NCBI RefSeq assembly: GCF_000403455.2
Contig: NZ_KE159770.1
Location: 4,295-68,294, forward strand
DNA from: Dorea sp. 5-2
GTDB taxonomy: Bacteria; Bacillota; Clostridia; Lachnospirales; Lachnospiraceae
Direction: 5' to 3'
Length of the DNA: 64,000 bases
Shown here piece by piece: positions 57,347 to 64,000 of the stretch (positions are counted from its first letter, which is position 1; each line of letters begins with the position of its first letter). The position numbers and the translations under genes are program-made. A model generated the notes under the pieces. That model saw only the letters and a list, made by a program, of their open reading frames with translations. It was not told the origin of the DNA and made no database searches.

Positions 57347-58357
57347 ATGGCAAAGATTTATTACCAGGAAGACTGTAATTTATCATTACTGGAAGGAAAG
57401 ACGATCGCAGTGATCGGTTACGGAAGCCAGGGACATGCACATGCCCTGAATGCAAAGGAATCCGGATGCAACGTGATCATCGGACTGTATGAGGGCAGCA
57501 AGTCCTGGGCAAAGGCCGAGGCGCAGGGATTCGAGGTCTATACGGCGGCTGAAGCGGCTAAGAAGGCTGACATCATCATGATCCTGATCAATGATGAATT
57601 ACAGGCGGCTATGTATCAGAAGGATATCGCGCCGAACCTTGAGGAAGGCAACATGCTGATGTTCGCGCATGGTTTTGCGATTCATTTCGGACAGATCGTT
57701 CCGCCGGCAGGCGTGGATGTTACGATGATCGCTCCGAAGGGACCTGGACATACCGTAAGAAGTGAATATCAGGCAGGCAAGGGAGTTCCTTGTCTGGTAG
57801 CCGTTGAGCAGGATGCTTCCGGAAAGGCGCTTGACAAGGCTCTGGCATATGCGTTGGCGATCGGCGGGGCAAGAGCAGGCGTTCTTGAGACAGATTTCAG
57901 GACAGAGACCGAGACAGACCTCTTCGGAGAGCAGGCGGTTCTGTGCGGCGGCGTATGCGCGCTGATGCAGGCAGGCTTTGAGACACTTGTAGAGGCAGGA
58001 TATGATCCGAGAAACGCTTACTTTGAGTGTATCCATGAGATGAAGCTGATCGTAGACCTGATCTATCAGTCTGGTTTCGCGGGAATGAGATATTCCATCT
58101 CCAATACGGCAGAGTACGGCGATTATATCACAGGACCGAAGATCATCACAGAGGATACCAAGAAAGCAATGAAGAAGATCCTTTCAGATATCCAGGATGG
58201 AAGCTTCGCGAAGGAATGGCTGACAGAGAACAAGGTCGGAGCTCCTCATTTCCGCGCTATGAGAAGAAATGCTGCGGAGCATGAGTGCGAGAAGATCGGC
58301 GAAGAGCTTCGTAAGCTGTACAGCTGGAGCGACGAGGATAAGCTGGTAAATAATTAA
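57347..58357 (+). CDS. ilvC: Ketol-acid reductoisomerase IlvC
   Basis: 336 aa, class I. Converts acetolactate to dihydroxy-isovalerate with NADPH and Mg2+, step two of valine/isoleucine synthesis. N-terminal Rossmann GKTIAVIGYGSQGHAHALNA; the catalytic region includes LMFAHGFAIHFGQIVPP and the metal-binding DLFGEQAVLCGGV, with the C-terminal knot region MRYSISNTAEYGD. AGGAGGA precedes the ATG. It ends before a strong terminator. Confidence 0.97.
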   Translation: MAKIYYQEDCNLSLLEGKTIAVIGYGSQGHAHALNAKESGCNVIIGLYEGSKSWAKAEAQGFEVYTAAEAAKKADIIMILINDELQAAMYQKDIAPNLEEGNMLMFAHGFAIHFGQIVPPAGVDVTMIAPKGPGHTVRSEYQAGKGVPCLVAVEQDASGKALDKALAYALAIGGARAGVLETDFRTETETDLFGEQAVLCGGVCALMQAGFETLVEAGYDPRNAYFECIHEMKLIVDLIYQSGFAGMRYSISNTAEYGDYITGPKIITEDTKKAMKKILSDIQDGSFAKEWLTENKVGAPHFRAMRRNAAEHECEKIGEELRKLYSWSDEDKLVNN

Positions 58358-58367
58358 TCATGATAAG

Positions 58368-58405
58368 AAACGCACATCCCGAGTGTTAAGGGGATGTGCG
58401 TTTTT
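58368..58405 (+). terminator. Rho-independent terminator of ilvC
   Basis: A 13-bp stem AAACGCACATCCC / GGGATGTGCGTTT (58368-58380 and 58391-58403) with a 10-nt loop and trailing Ts. Ends the ilvN-ilvC unit. Confidence 0.95.
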
Positions 58406-58515
58406 GGTATGCTGCTTTGCCGGACACTTTGCCGGATCGAACGAAAGGATTAGAAAAATATGCATGAGTATGGTAGAATAATACAAGAAAAAACCAAGGG
58501 GAGGCTTAAGAAAGG

Positions 58516-58968
58516 ATGATGAAAACAAAGTTCGGAAAGATGATGCAGATTTTAAGTGTGTTATGTCTGACAGCATCTACTTTATTCTTAGCAGCCGGAT
58601 GGAATCAGATACCGGAAAAGGTACCGGGGCATTATAACTTTGCGGGAGAGGCGGACTCTATGACAGGAAAGGGGGCTTTGATCCTTATACCTGTCTTGAA
58701 TTGGCTGATGTATCTGGGAATATCCGTACTGGAGCATTACCCGCAGGTGTGGAATACCGGTATAAAGGTTACGGCACAAAATCGTGAAAGAGTGTACCGA
58801 ATTCTGTATCACATGATCGTCAGTCTGAAATTGTCTGTAGTTCTGATCTTTTCTTTTATGACTGTCTGGCATGAAAACTATATGCCATCCTGGTTTTTTA
58901 CAGCGGCGATGTTGCTGACATTCGGTCCGATGATATTTTTCCTGATTCAGTTGTGGAGAGCCAGATAG
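58516..58968 (+). CDS. DUF1648-domain membrane protein
   Basis: 150 aa with four transmembrane helices (about 8-28, 52-72, 95-118 and 123-146). The loop after helix 1, WNQIPEKVPGHYNFAGEADSM, is the DUF1648 hallmark (Ile-Pro-x-H-x-x-x-x-G). DUF1648 proteins are small, often found near regulators or transporters; the function is unknown (SdpI-related immunity-like folds have been compared). RBS GGGGAGG lies upstream, and the ATG may be 58516 or 58519. It is followed by an independent promoter at 58989. Confidence 0.75.
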   Translation: MMKTKFGKMMQILSVLCLTASTLFLAAGWNQIPEKVPGHYNFAGEADSMTGKGALILIPVLNWLMYLGISVLEHYPQVWNTGIKVTAQNRERVYRILYHMIVSLKLSVVLIFSFMTVWHENYMPSWFFTAAMLLTFGPMIFFLIQLWRAR

Positions 58969-58988
58969 GAGATTTCCCGGATTAAGGC

Positions 58989-59017
58989 TTTACACTCCAG
59001 TCACTTATTGCTATAAT
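58989..59017 (+). promoter_or_regulatory. Sigma-A promoter of the YjfB-like gene
   Basis: TTTACA (58989-58994) and TATAAT (59012-59017), 17-bp spacer, about 78 bp before the start. Good match to consensus. Confidence 0.75.
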
Positions 59018-59094
59018 AGAGACATTACAAAGACAAAATTTATGATCAGCGAATGATCGGTTTGTTATTTTGATAGAAGAAAGGAGTAGGAGAT

Positions 59095-59292
59095 ATGGAT
59101 ATTGCTGCATTATCAACTGCCATGTCGATGCAACAATTGCATTTGAATGTAAGCTATGCCATGATGTCGAAGGTTATGGATACGATGGAGATGTCGACAG
59201 AGGCTATGGCTGAGATGATGGACGCGGCGGCACAGATCTCGGGCGGCGCTGCGGTACCGGGACTTGGAGAGAATATTGATCTATTGGTTTAA
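59095..59292 (+). CDS. YjfB-like putative motility protein
   Basis: 65 aa. DIAALSTAMSMQQLHLNVSY and a Met/Ala-rich helix (MMSKVMDTMEMSTEAMAEMM) are the pattern of the YjfB family (PF14070), small proteins annotated as putative motility factors in Firmicutes. The function is unproven. There are no flagellar genes in the window. It is monocistronic between a promoter and a probable terminator, and has AGGAGTAGGAG before the ATG. Confidence 0.7.
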   Translation: MDIAALSTAMSMQQLHLNVSYAMMSKVMDTMEMSTEAMAEMMDAAAQISGGAAVPGLGENIDLLV

Positions 59293-59301
59293 AACATGAT
59301 G

Positions 59302-59352
59302 TACTCTGGGGCTTTCGGCGTCTTGCCGGCAAGTTTCCTGGAGTATATTTTT
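59302..59352 (+). terminator. Probable terminator of the YjfB-like gene
   Basis: TACTCTGGGG pairs with TTTCCTGGAGTA with wobbles and a mismatch, around an internal palindrome CTTGCCGGCAAG, then TATATTTTTA. Imperfect but GC-rich and in the right place. Confidence 0.5.
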
Positions 59353-59461
59353 ATGTGGGTTTGCGAAAGATGTTGAAAATTGCGAAATGTTTTACTATAT
59401 TCCGACAGTAAAATCCGGTACAATAGACATGTGAGATATCTGATCTGAGGGGGACGGGAAT

Positions 59462-59782
59462 ATGTGTAAGAAAGAGTTGGCGATCTGTATAGGAATTCAT
59501 CATATAGCAACCTTTATCGGAATATCAGAAGGAATCTATTATCTGTTTGCCGGGAAGCGCAGGTTCTGGACAAACTGGATCTTATTTTTATTTACCGCTT
59601 TCCAGTCATGGGCAGGTTTCAAGATCCTGGCGGATTTAAGAACCGGAAGGCAGAGGCTCCGGGAGAGTTATAAAAGCCTGGAGAAGCTTAAGATCGACCG
59701 GAAGCAGACGAGGGGGCTGTTGTGGGGCATCGTAGCCTTATCTACCATGTTCAAGGTACTGCCTGCGCGCCTGCTGGCATAG
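59462..59782 (+). CDS. Small membrane protein, unknown
   Basis: 106 aa with three likely transmembrane segments (about 7-30, 36-57 and 85-103). The middle is a basic loop (RTGRQRLRESYKSLEKLKID). No domain is recognised. RBS GGGGGAC lies just before the ATG. It is followed by a diverged tandem repeat that contains its stop codon. Located before the YqfCD sporulation genes, so a sporulation link is possible but not indicated. Confidence 0.55.
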   Translation: MCKKELAICIGIHHIATFIGISEGIYYLFAGKRRFWTNWILFLFTAFQSWAGFKILADLRTGRQRLRESYKSLEKLKIDRKQTRGLLWGIVALSTMFKVLPARLLA

Positions 59783-59837
59783 AGACCGAAGGGAGTATTA
59801 CATTTTGCCGGCATAGAGATTGAAGGAAGTATTACAT
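59776..59837. repeat. Diverged 28-bp direct repeat, first copy spanning a stop codon
   Basis: GGCATAGAGA...GAGTATTACAT at 59776-59803 and a second copy at 59810-59837, 25 of 28 bases identical, offset 34 bp. The first copy contains the TAG stop (59780-59782) of the preceding small membrane protein. Both copies lie before yqfC. Confidence 0.85.
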
Positions 59838-59885
59838 AAATCCTGCATAAACCGCTGACGTATCGCATAGATTACTATAAATTCT

Positions 59886-60206
59886 ATGAATGGCGTTTCT
59901 ATGAGAGGGAAAAGACAGAATCAGAGACAGGATGAAGAAAGTCATTCTTTCAGAAATAAAATCGCAGAACTATCGGAGCTTCCTAAGGACGTGGCTCTTG
60001 GTATGCCTGTGCTGACCGTCACCGGGCAGATGGAGCTGTGCCTGGAGAATTACAGAGGGATCATTGAATACACGGATACCCTGGTACGTATCCAGACGAA
60101 GACGGGGCAGATCCGTATTACCGGACAGAGACTGCAGGTCGTATATTACACCAATGATGAGATGAAGATTACCGGACGGATCCTGTCCATAGAATATCAG
60201 CATTAG
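59886..60206 (+). CDS. yqfC: YqfC-like sporulation protein
   Basis: 106 aa, about the usual length. YabP/YqfC fold: VALGMPVLTVTGQMELCLEN then GIIEYTDTLVRIQTKTGQIR and GRILSIEYQH, all beta. B. subtilis YqfC is made in the mother cell under sigma-E with YqfD and is needed for sporulation. The first ATG at 59886 has a weak ribosome site; an in-frame ATG at 59901 is possible. It precedes yqfD by 14 bp. Confidence 0.85.
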   Translation: MNGVSMRGKRQNQRQDEESHSFRNKIAELSELPKDVALGMPVLTVTGQMELCLENYRGIIEYTDTLVRIQTKTGQIRITGQRLQVVYYTNDEMKITGRILSIEYQH

Positions 60207-60220
60207 GAGGAGGTACGACA

Positions 60221-61495
60221 TTGCTGTTGAAGATCATACGATATATCAGAGGATATATCCGCATTCGGATTACAGGATACTCTGCGGAGAGATTCCTGAA
60301 TGCATGCAGCCACAGGGGGATCATATTATGGGGACTTGCGCCGTCAGGCAGGGCTTATGAGACGAATATATCAATAAGCGGTTTCCGGAAACTAAAACCG
60401 ATCATCAGGAAGACAGGAACAAAAGTGAGTATCGTAGAGCGGTTCGGTCTTCCTTTTTTTTTACATAAATACCGAAAACGAAAACTATTCTTCGCGGGAG
60501 CAGTTCTTGCCGTTGCTCTGGTCTTTCTCATGTCCGGATATATCTGGAATATTGATATCACAGGCAATCTGTCGTATACGGACGAGACTTTGCTCAGATT
60601 CCTTGAGACCTGCGGCGTAGAGAACGGGATGCCGGTTTCAGAAGTGGACTGTGCGGGGATCGTGAAGAAGATCCGAAAGGAATATGACGATATCATATGG
60701 GTATCGGCTTCTATTCAGGGAGCCCGCCTGATCATCCAGATCAAAGAGAACGAAGACACGATCCCTGGAATAGACAAGAAAGAAGAGAATTCCGAAGTGA
60801 AGCCGACAGATATTGTGGCGGACAGAGACTGCCTTATAACAAAATTGGTTCCCCGCAAAGGGATCCCCATGGTGCAGGAAGGAGCCGAGGTGAAAAAAGG
60901 GGACGTACTGGTATCCGGCCAGGTTCCTGTCCTTGACGATGCCGGTACGGTGATCGGTTATCAGTACCATGAATCCGACGCGGATATCCAGGGACGCGCG
61001 GTGGTGGAATACCAGGATGAGATCCGTCTCGACTACGACAAGAAGGAATATTATTATGTAACAAAAGAACAGAAACCAGTGGAAAAAGAAGAATATTTTT
61101 TGAAAATAGGAAAATATACAGTGAATTTCGGCAGCATTAAGAATCAGTATCAGGATTGGGAGATGCATGGGTTCGAGCAGCAGCTGTGTATCGGAGAAAA
61201 CTTTTATCTGCCGATCTCATTCGGAAAAAGAACCGCCACGCCGTATCATTCGTATGCAGGAAAATATACGGAAAAAGAGTTTCAGGAGATGTTGAGCGGA
61301 AAATTTCAGCGTTATTGTAAAGATTTGGATAAAAAAGGGGTAGAAATTATTGAGAATGGTGTTAAAATATACACAGGGTCTCAAACTGCCGAAGCAAAGG
61401 GGCAGCTTACGGTCCTGATGCCGGTGGGTGCACAGGCTGAGTCACAGCTTATGGAGATCCCGGCGACTGAAGAACAAAAAGAGACAGGAGAATAG
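60221..61495 (+). CDS. yqfD: Sporulation protein YqfD
   Basis: 424 aa. Starts with TTG at 60221, 7 nt after AGGAGGAGG. A short cytoplasmic N-terminus (ITGYSAERFLNACSHRGIIL), a transmembrane helix at about 86-108 (LFFAGAVLAVALVFLMSGYI), then the conserved IWNIDITGNLSYTDETLLRF and a large extracytoplasmic domain with VPRKGIPMVQEGAEVKKGDV (barrel-sandwich-like), as in YqfD. It is a mother-cell membrane sporulation protein; the molecular role is unknown. It continues into phoH 3 bp later, the conserved order yqfC-yqfD-phoH-ybeY. Confidence 0.92.
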   Translation: MLLKIIRYIRGYIRIRITGYSAERFLNACSHRGIILWGLAPSGRAYETNISISGFRKLKPIIRKTGTKVSIVERFGLPFFLHKYRKRKLFFAGAVLAVALVFLMSGYIWNIDITGNLSYTDETLLRFLETCGVENGMPVSEVDCAGIVKKIRKEYDDIIWVSASIQGARLIIQIKENEDTIPGIDKKEENSEVKPTDIVADRDCLITKLVPRKGIPMVQEGAEVKKGDVLVSGQVPVLDDAGTVIGYQYHESDADIQGRAVVEYQDEIRLDYDKKEYYYVTKEQKPVEKEEYFLKIGKYTVNFGSIKNQYQDWEMHGFEQQLCIGENFYLPISFGKRTATPYHSYAGKYTEKEFQEMLSGKFQRYCKDLDKKGVEIIENGVKIYTGSQTAEAKGQLTVLMPVGAQAESQLMEIPATEEQKETGE

Positions 61496-61498
61496 CGA

Positions 61499-62497
61499 AT
61501 GGGATTGATGGAAGCGGTCATAGATATACCCGCCGAGCATGAAAGGAATATATTCGGGCAGTTCGATGCATTTGCCAGAAAGATAGAGCGCACGCTCCAT
61601 GTGACTCTGATCGCCAGAGGCGAGAGCATGAAGATCATGGGAGAAGCTGTCAATGTTGAGAGAGCAAAGAAGGTCTTAGAACAGTTGGTGGAGCTTTCCC
61701 GGCGAGGCAATACGATACAGGAGCAGAATGTTGATTATACGCTTGCGCTGGTAATGGAAGACAGCAAAGAGAGCGTGCTGGAGATAGATTCGGATATTAT
61801 CTGCCATACTTTACAGGGGAAGCCGATCAAGCCGAAGACCCTTGGGCAGAAGAAATATGTAGACGCCATGCGCAAGAAGATGATCGTATTCGGCCTTGGG
61901 CCTGCGGGTACGGGGAAGACATATCTTGCCATGGCGATGGCGATCACGGCTTTCCGCAATAATGAAGTGGGGCGGATCATCCTGACAAGGCCGGCGATAG
62001 AAGCCGGGGAGAAATTAGGTTTCCTGCCGGGAGACCTGCAAAGTAAGATAGATCCATATCTTCGTCCGCTGTATGACGCGCTGTATCAGATCATGGGAGC
62101 CGAAAGCTTCCTTAAGAATTCGGAGAAAGGGTTGATAGAAGTGGCGCCTCTTGCATATATGAGAGGAAGAACCCTGGATAATGCATTTATTATCCTTGAC
62201 GAGGCACAGAATACAACCCCGGCGCAGATGAAGATGTTTCTGACAAGGATCGGATTCGGGTCAAAGGTTGCCGTTACCGGAGATATCACGCAAAAAGACC
62301 TGGCGCCTGGCCAGGTATCCGGCTTGGACGTTGCAGTCTCTGTCCTGAAGAATATCGACGATATTGCGATCTGTCATCTGACCAGTAAAGACGTCGTGCG
62401 TCATCCGCTGGTCCAGAAGATTGTAAAAGCATATGAAGAATATGAGAACCGGAGCGCGGCGAAGAGCCGGGAGAGGAATAGAAGGAGAAAGAGATGA
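61499..62497 (+). CDS. phoH: PhoH family ATPase
   Basis: 332 aa. N-terminal KH-like region (about 1-75), then the P-loop ATPase with Walker A GPAGTGKT (134-141), RIILTRPAIEAGEKLGFLPG, Walker B FIILDEAQNTTPAQMKMFLT and VTGDITQKDL. The family is an RNA-helicase-like ATPase that works with the endoribonuclease YbeY. The basic tail (RSAAKSRERNRRRKR) suggests RNA binding. Overlaps ybeY by 4 bases. Confidence 0.95.
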   Translation: MGLMEAVIDIPAEHERNIFGQFDAFARKIERTLHVTLIARGESMKIMGEAVNVERAKKVLEQLVELSRRGNTIQEQNVDYTLALVMEDSKESVLEIDSDIICHTLQGKPIKPKTLGQKKYVDAMRKKMIVFGLGPAGTGKTYLAMAMAITAFRNNEVGRIILTRPAIEAGEKLGFLPGDLQSKIDPYLRPLYDALYQIMGAESFLKNSEKGLIEVAPLAYMRGRTLDNAFIILDEAQNTTPAQMKMFLTRIGFGSKVAVTGDITQKDLAPGQVSGLDVAVSVLKNIDDIAICHLTSKDVVRHPLVQKIVKAYEEYENRSAAKSRERNRRRKR

Positions 62498-62988
62498 CAA
62501 TATATTTTGAAGAAGAGGGAGAACTTGCCCTGCCGCTTGCCTGCCGCGAGATCGCCGAAAAGGTGATAGAGACGGCGCTTGACCTGACCGGCTGTCCGTA
62601 TGAAGCGGAAGTAAGCCTTCTTCTTACGATGGATATGCAGATACGGGAGATGAATACGGAATTCAGAGGTATAGAACGGGCGACCGACGTTCTTTCTTTT
62701 CCGATGATCGAGTATCCTGCGCCGGGAGAATTCGGGTTCCTTAAAGAACGGGAGGATTGTTTTGATCCTGAGTCAGGCGAATTGTCTCTGGGAGATATCG
62801 TGATATCCAAAGAAAAGGTGCTTGCACAGGCGGAAGAGTACGGGCATTCCGTACTGCGGGAATATGCGTTTCTGCTCGTGCATTCCGTACTGCATCTGAC
62901 TGGTTACGACCATATGGAAGAGTCAGAACGCAGCAAGATGGAAGAAAAGCAGGATGAGATCATGAAATGTCTGGATATATTGCGATAA
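62494..62988 (+). CDS. ybeY: Endoribonuclease YbeY
   Basis: 164 aa. The zinc-binding motif HSVLHLTGYDHMEESE (HxxxHxxGYDH, about 130-141) is exact; MNTEFRGIERATDVLSFPM and LGDIVISKEK are further family motifs. YbeY matures 16S rRNA 3' ends and takes part in ribosome quality control. Starts in the last codons of phoH (ATGA) with AGGAGAAAG before it. In many clostridia dgkA and era follow; here a flippase does. Confidence 0.95.
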   Translation: MTIYFEEEGELALPLACREIAEKVIETALDLTGCPYEAEVSLLLTMDMQIREMNTEFRGIERATDVLSFPMIEYPAPGEFGFLKEREDCFDPESGELSLGDIVISKEKVLAQAEEYGHSVLREYAFLLVHSVLHLTGYDHMEESERSKMEEKQDEIMKCLDILR

Positions 62989-63014
62989 ATTTATACAATA
63001 AGATGGAGTAATAT

Positions 63015-64000
63015 ATGGCAAAACAACGTAAAAAGAGAGATAAGAACTTCCTGCTTCAAGGGTCAATTCTTGCAGTCGCAGGAGTGATCACGAAGATCAT
63101 CGGAGTTGTATATAGAATTCCGCTCACGAATATCGTGGGTTCGGAAGGCATGGGATATTATGGCGTGGCTTTTTCGATCTACACGATCGCATTGATGCTC
63201 ACCTCCTACAGCCTTCCTCTTGCGGTGTCCAAGTTAGTCTCCGCAAGGGTAGCCGTAGGACAGTACCGGAACGCCTATAAGGTATTCCGCTGTGCGATGA
63301 TGTTTGCTGTTGTTGCGGGCGGCGCGGTCGCCCTTATCATTTTCCTGGGCGCTGATTTCATTGCGTCTACGGTGATGCAGATGGATATGAGCGTGTATGC
63401 GCTGCGGGTCCTTGCGCCCTGTATCTTTGTCGTCGCCGTACTGGGAGTCATGAGAGGATTCTTCCAGGGAAACGGCTCTATGATGCCGACGGCGTTGTCA
63501 CAGGTGTTAGAACAGATCGTGAATGCGGCGGCTTCCATCGTGGGAGCTTTCGTACTTCTGAAAATAGGAAAAGAGCTGGGGGAGACCAGAGGCGATGCGT
63601 CTTACGGGCCTGCATATGCCGCCGCCGGGGGAACCGTCGGTACGATAGCGGGAGCCGCGTTCGCGCTGCTCACGGTTATGTTCGTATTCTCTGTATACCG
63701 CAGTGTGTACAAGAAGAAACTGCGAAGAGACAGAAGCCGCAAGAAAGAAAGTTTCAGAAGGATCTACCATATCCTGCTGCTGACCATCGCACCAGTTATC
63801 TTAAGCGCTACGGTCTATAATATCAGCGATTTTCTGGATACGGCGATCTTTAATAACGTCATGGCGGCGCAGGGTTACCAGAAAACAGAATATGCAAGTT
63901 TCATGGGGATATTCAACAGTCAGTACAATACACTGGTGAACGTTCCGCTGTCTGTGTCAAGCGCCCTGGCGGCTTCGCTGATCCCAAGCCTGGTCACAAC
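63015..64000 (+). CDS. Polysaccharide/lipid flippase, MATE-like (SpoVB/MurJ family), truncated by window end
   Basis: Open to the window edge: 328 codons with no stop. N-terminal KNFLLQGSILAVAGVITKII and VVYRIPLTNIVGSEGMGYYG are typical of the Wzx/MurJ/SpoVB MOP superfamily, followed by hydrophobic helices (about 13-35, 40-65, 90-115, 121-140, 160-185, 200-230 and more). RGFFQGNGSMMPTALSQVLE (about 136-155) is the conserved SpoVB/MurJ motif. It probably flips a lipid-linked wall or cortex precursor, which could be the lipid II of the spore cortex (SpoVB). ATG 63015 follows GATGGAG, 26 bp after ybeY. Confidence 0.85.
   Translation, partial: MAKQRKKRDKNFLLQGSILAVAGVITKIIGVVYRIPLTNIVGSEGMGYYGVAFSIYTIALMLTSYSLPLAVSKLVSARVAVGQYRNAYKVFRCAMMFAVVAGGAVALIIFLGADFIASTVMQMDMSVYALRVLAPCIFVVAVLGVMRGFFQGNGSMMPTALSQVLEQIVNAAASIVGAFVLLKIGKELGETRGDASYGPAYAAAGGTVGTIAGAAFALLTVMFVFSVYRSVYKKKLRRDRSRKKESFRRIYHILLLTIAPVILSATVYNISDFLDTAIFNNVMAAQGYQKTEYASFMGIFNSQYNTLVNVPLSVSSALAASLIPSLVT

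Noticed and set aside
1..64000. CRISPR array, rRNA operon, tRNA genes, prophage or a complete insertion sequence
   Set aside because: No regularly spaced repeats, no rRNA-like or tRNA-like folds, and no intact transposase or phage genes were seen in the window.

Overview
The window reads as a chromosomal segment of an anaerobic, spore-forming gut Firmicute, most likely a Lachnospiraceae (Clostridium cluster XIVa) relative. Supporting signs are the sporulation genes (spoIVB, spo0A, ylbJ, yqfC, yqfD), a group B-type [FeFe] hydrogenase, glycine-reductase-type genes that use selenocysteine, a B12-dependent MetH with a separate reactivation protein, a HisF-like/HisIE fusion, and strong GGAGG ribosome sites with sigma-A promoters. 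The species assignment is inference. Almost everything is core chromosome. The only clear mobile relic is a broken tyrosine recombinase at the left edge.

Layout. 1-800: decayed integrase and AT-rich debris. 0.8-5.4 kb: a BceAB-type ABC exporter, an AraC regulator and a convergent YczE-type membrane protein. 5.7-7.7 kb: spoIVB-spo0A with candidate 0A boxes. 7.8-15.9 kb: glgA, the metF/reactivation/metH methionine branch, asnA and a monomeric [FeFe] hydrogenase. 16-20.7 kb: alaS, a zinc-ribbon/TM/glycan-binding protein, a VanX-type lipoprotein and rpsU (58 codons). 20.7-25 kb: an AT-rich 475-bp gap, an unrecognised 284-aa protein, maf, and a P-II-like/DUF1538 membrane protein pair. 25-40.5 kb: mostly RNA modification and housekeeping (ProX-like deacylase, rsmD, coaD, ylbJ, pepD, an M23 peptidase, an RsmF-type methyltransferase, RsuA- and RluA-type pseudouridine synthases, YgiQ-type radical SAM protein, recU). 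40.5-45.7 kb: his operon hisZ-hisG-hisD-hisB-hisIE. 45.8-51.5 kb: a glycine/sarcosine/betaine reductase component B locus. 51.7-55.4 kb: an Hsp70-like/J-like pair. 55.4-58.4 kb: an acetyltransferase-HAD fusion, then ilvN and ilvC. 58.5-64 kb: small membrane proteins, YjfB-like, yqfC-yqfD-phoH-ybeY and a truncated flippase.

The most interesting region is 46.1-51.5 kb: grdX, a TetR regulator, a GrdE-like proprotein, a GrdB-like selenoprotein and a Na+-coupled NSS transporter. The selenoprotein is read through an in-frame UGA at 49841-49843, which conventional gene calling would split. Two perfect 13-nt copies of a site with core palindrome ATCGCGAT lie in and just downstream of a textbook promoter before the reductase genes, and are a candidate operator for the adjacent TetR. 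No component A or C genes are present, so this is an accessory substrate-specific component B with an unknown substrate.

Other points of note: a HisF-like domain lacking a catalytic Asp fused to HisIE, an Hsp70-like protein paired with a membrane J-like protein bearing HPE instead of HPD, an acetyltransferase-phosphatase fusion, a DUF1538/P-II pair, and three short tandem duplications that each include a gene's stop codon.
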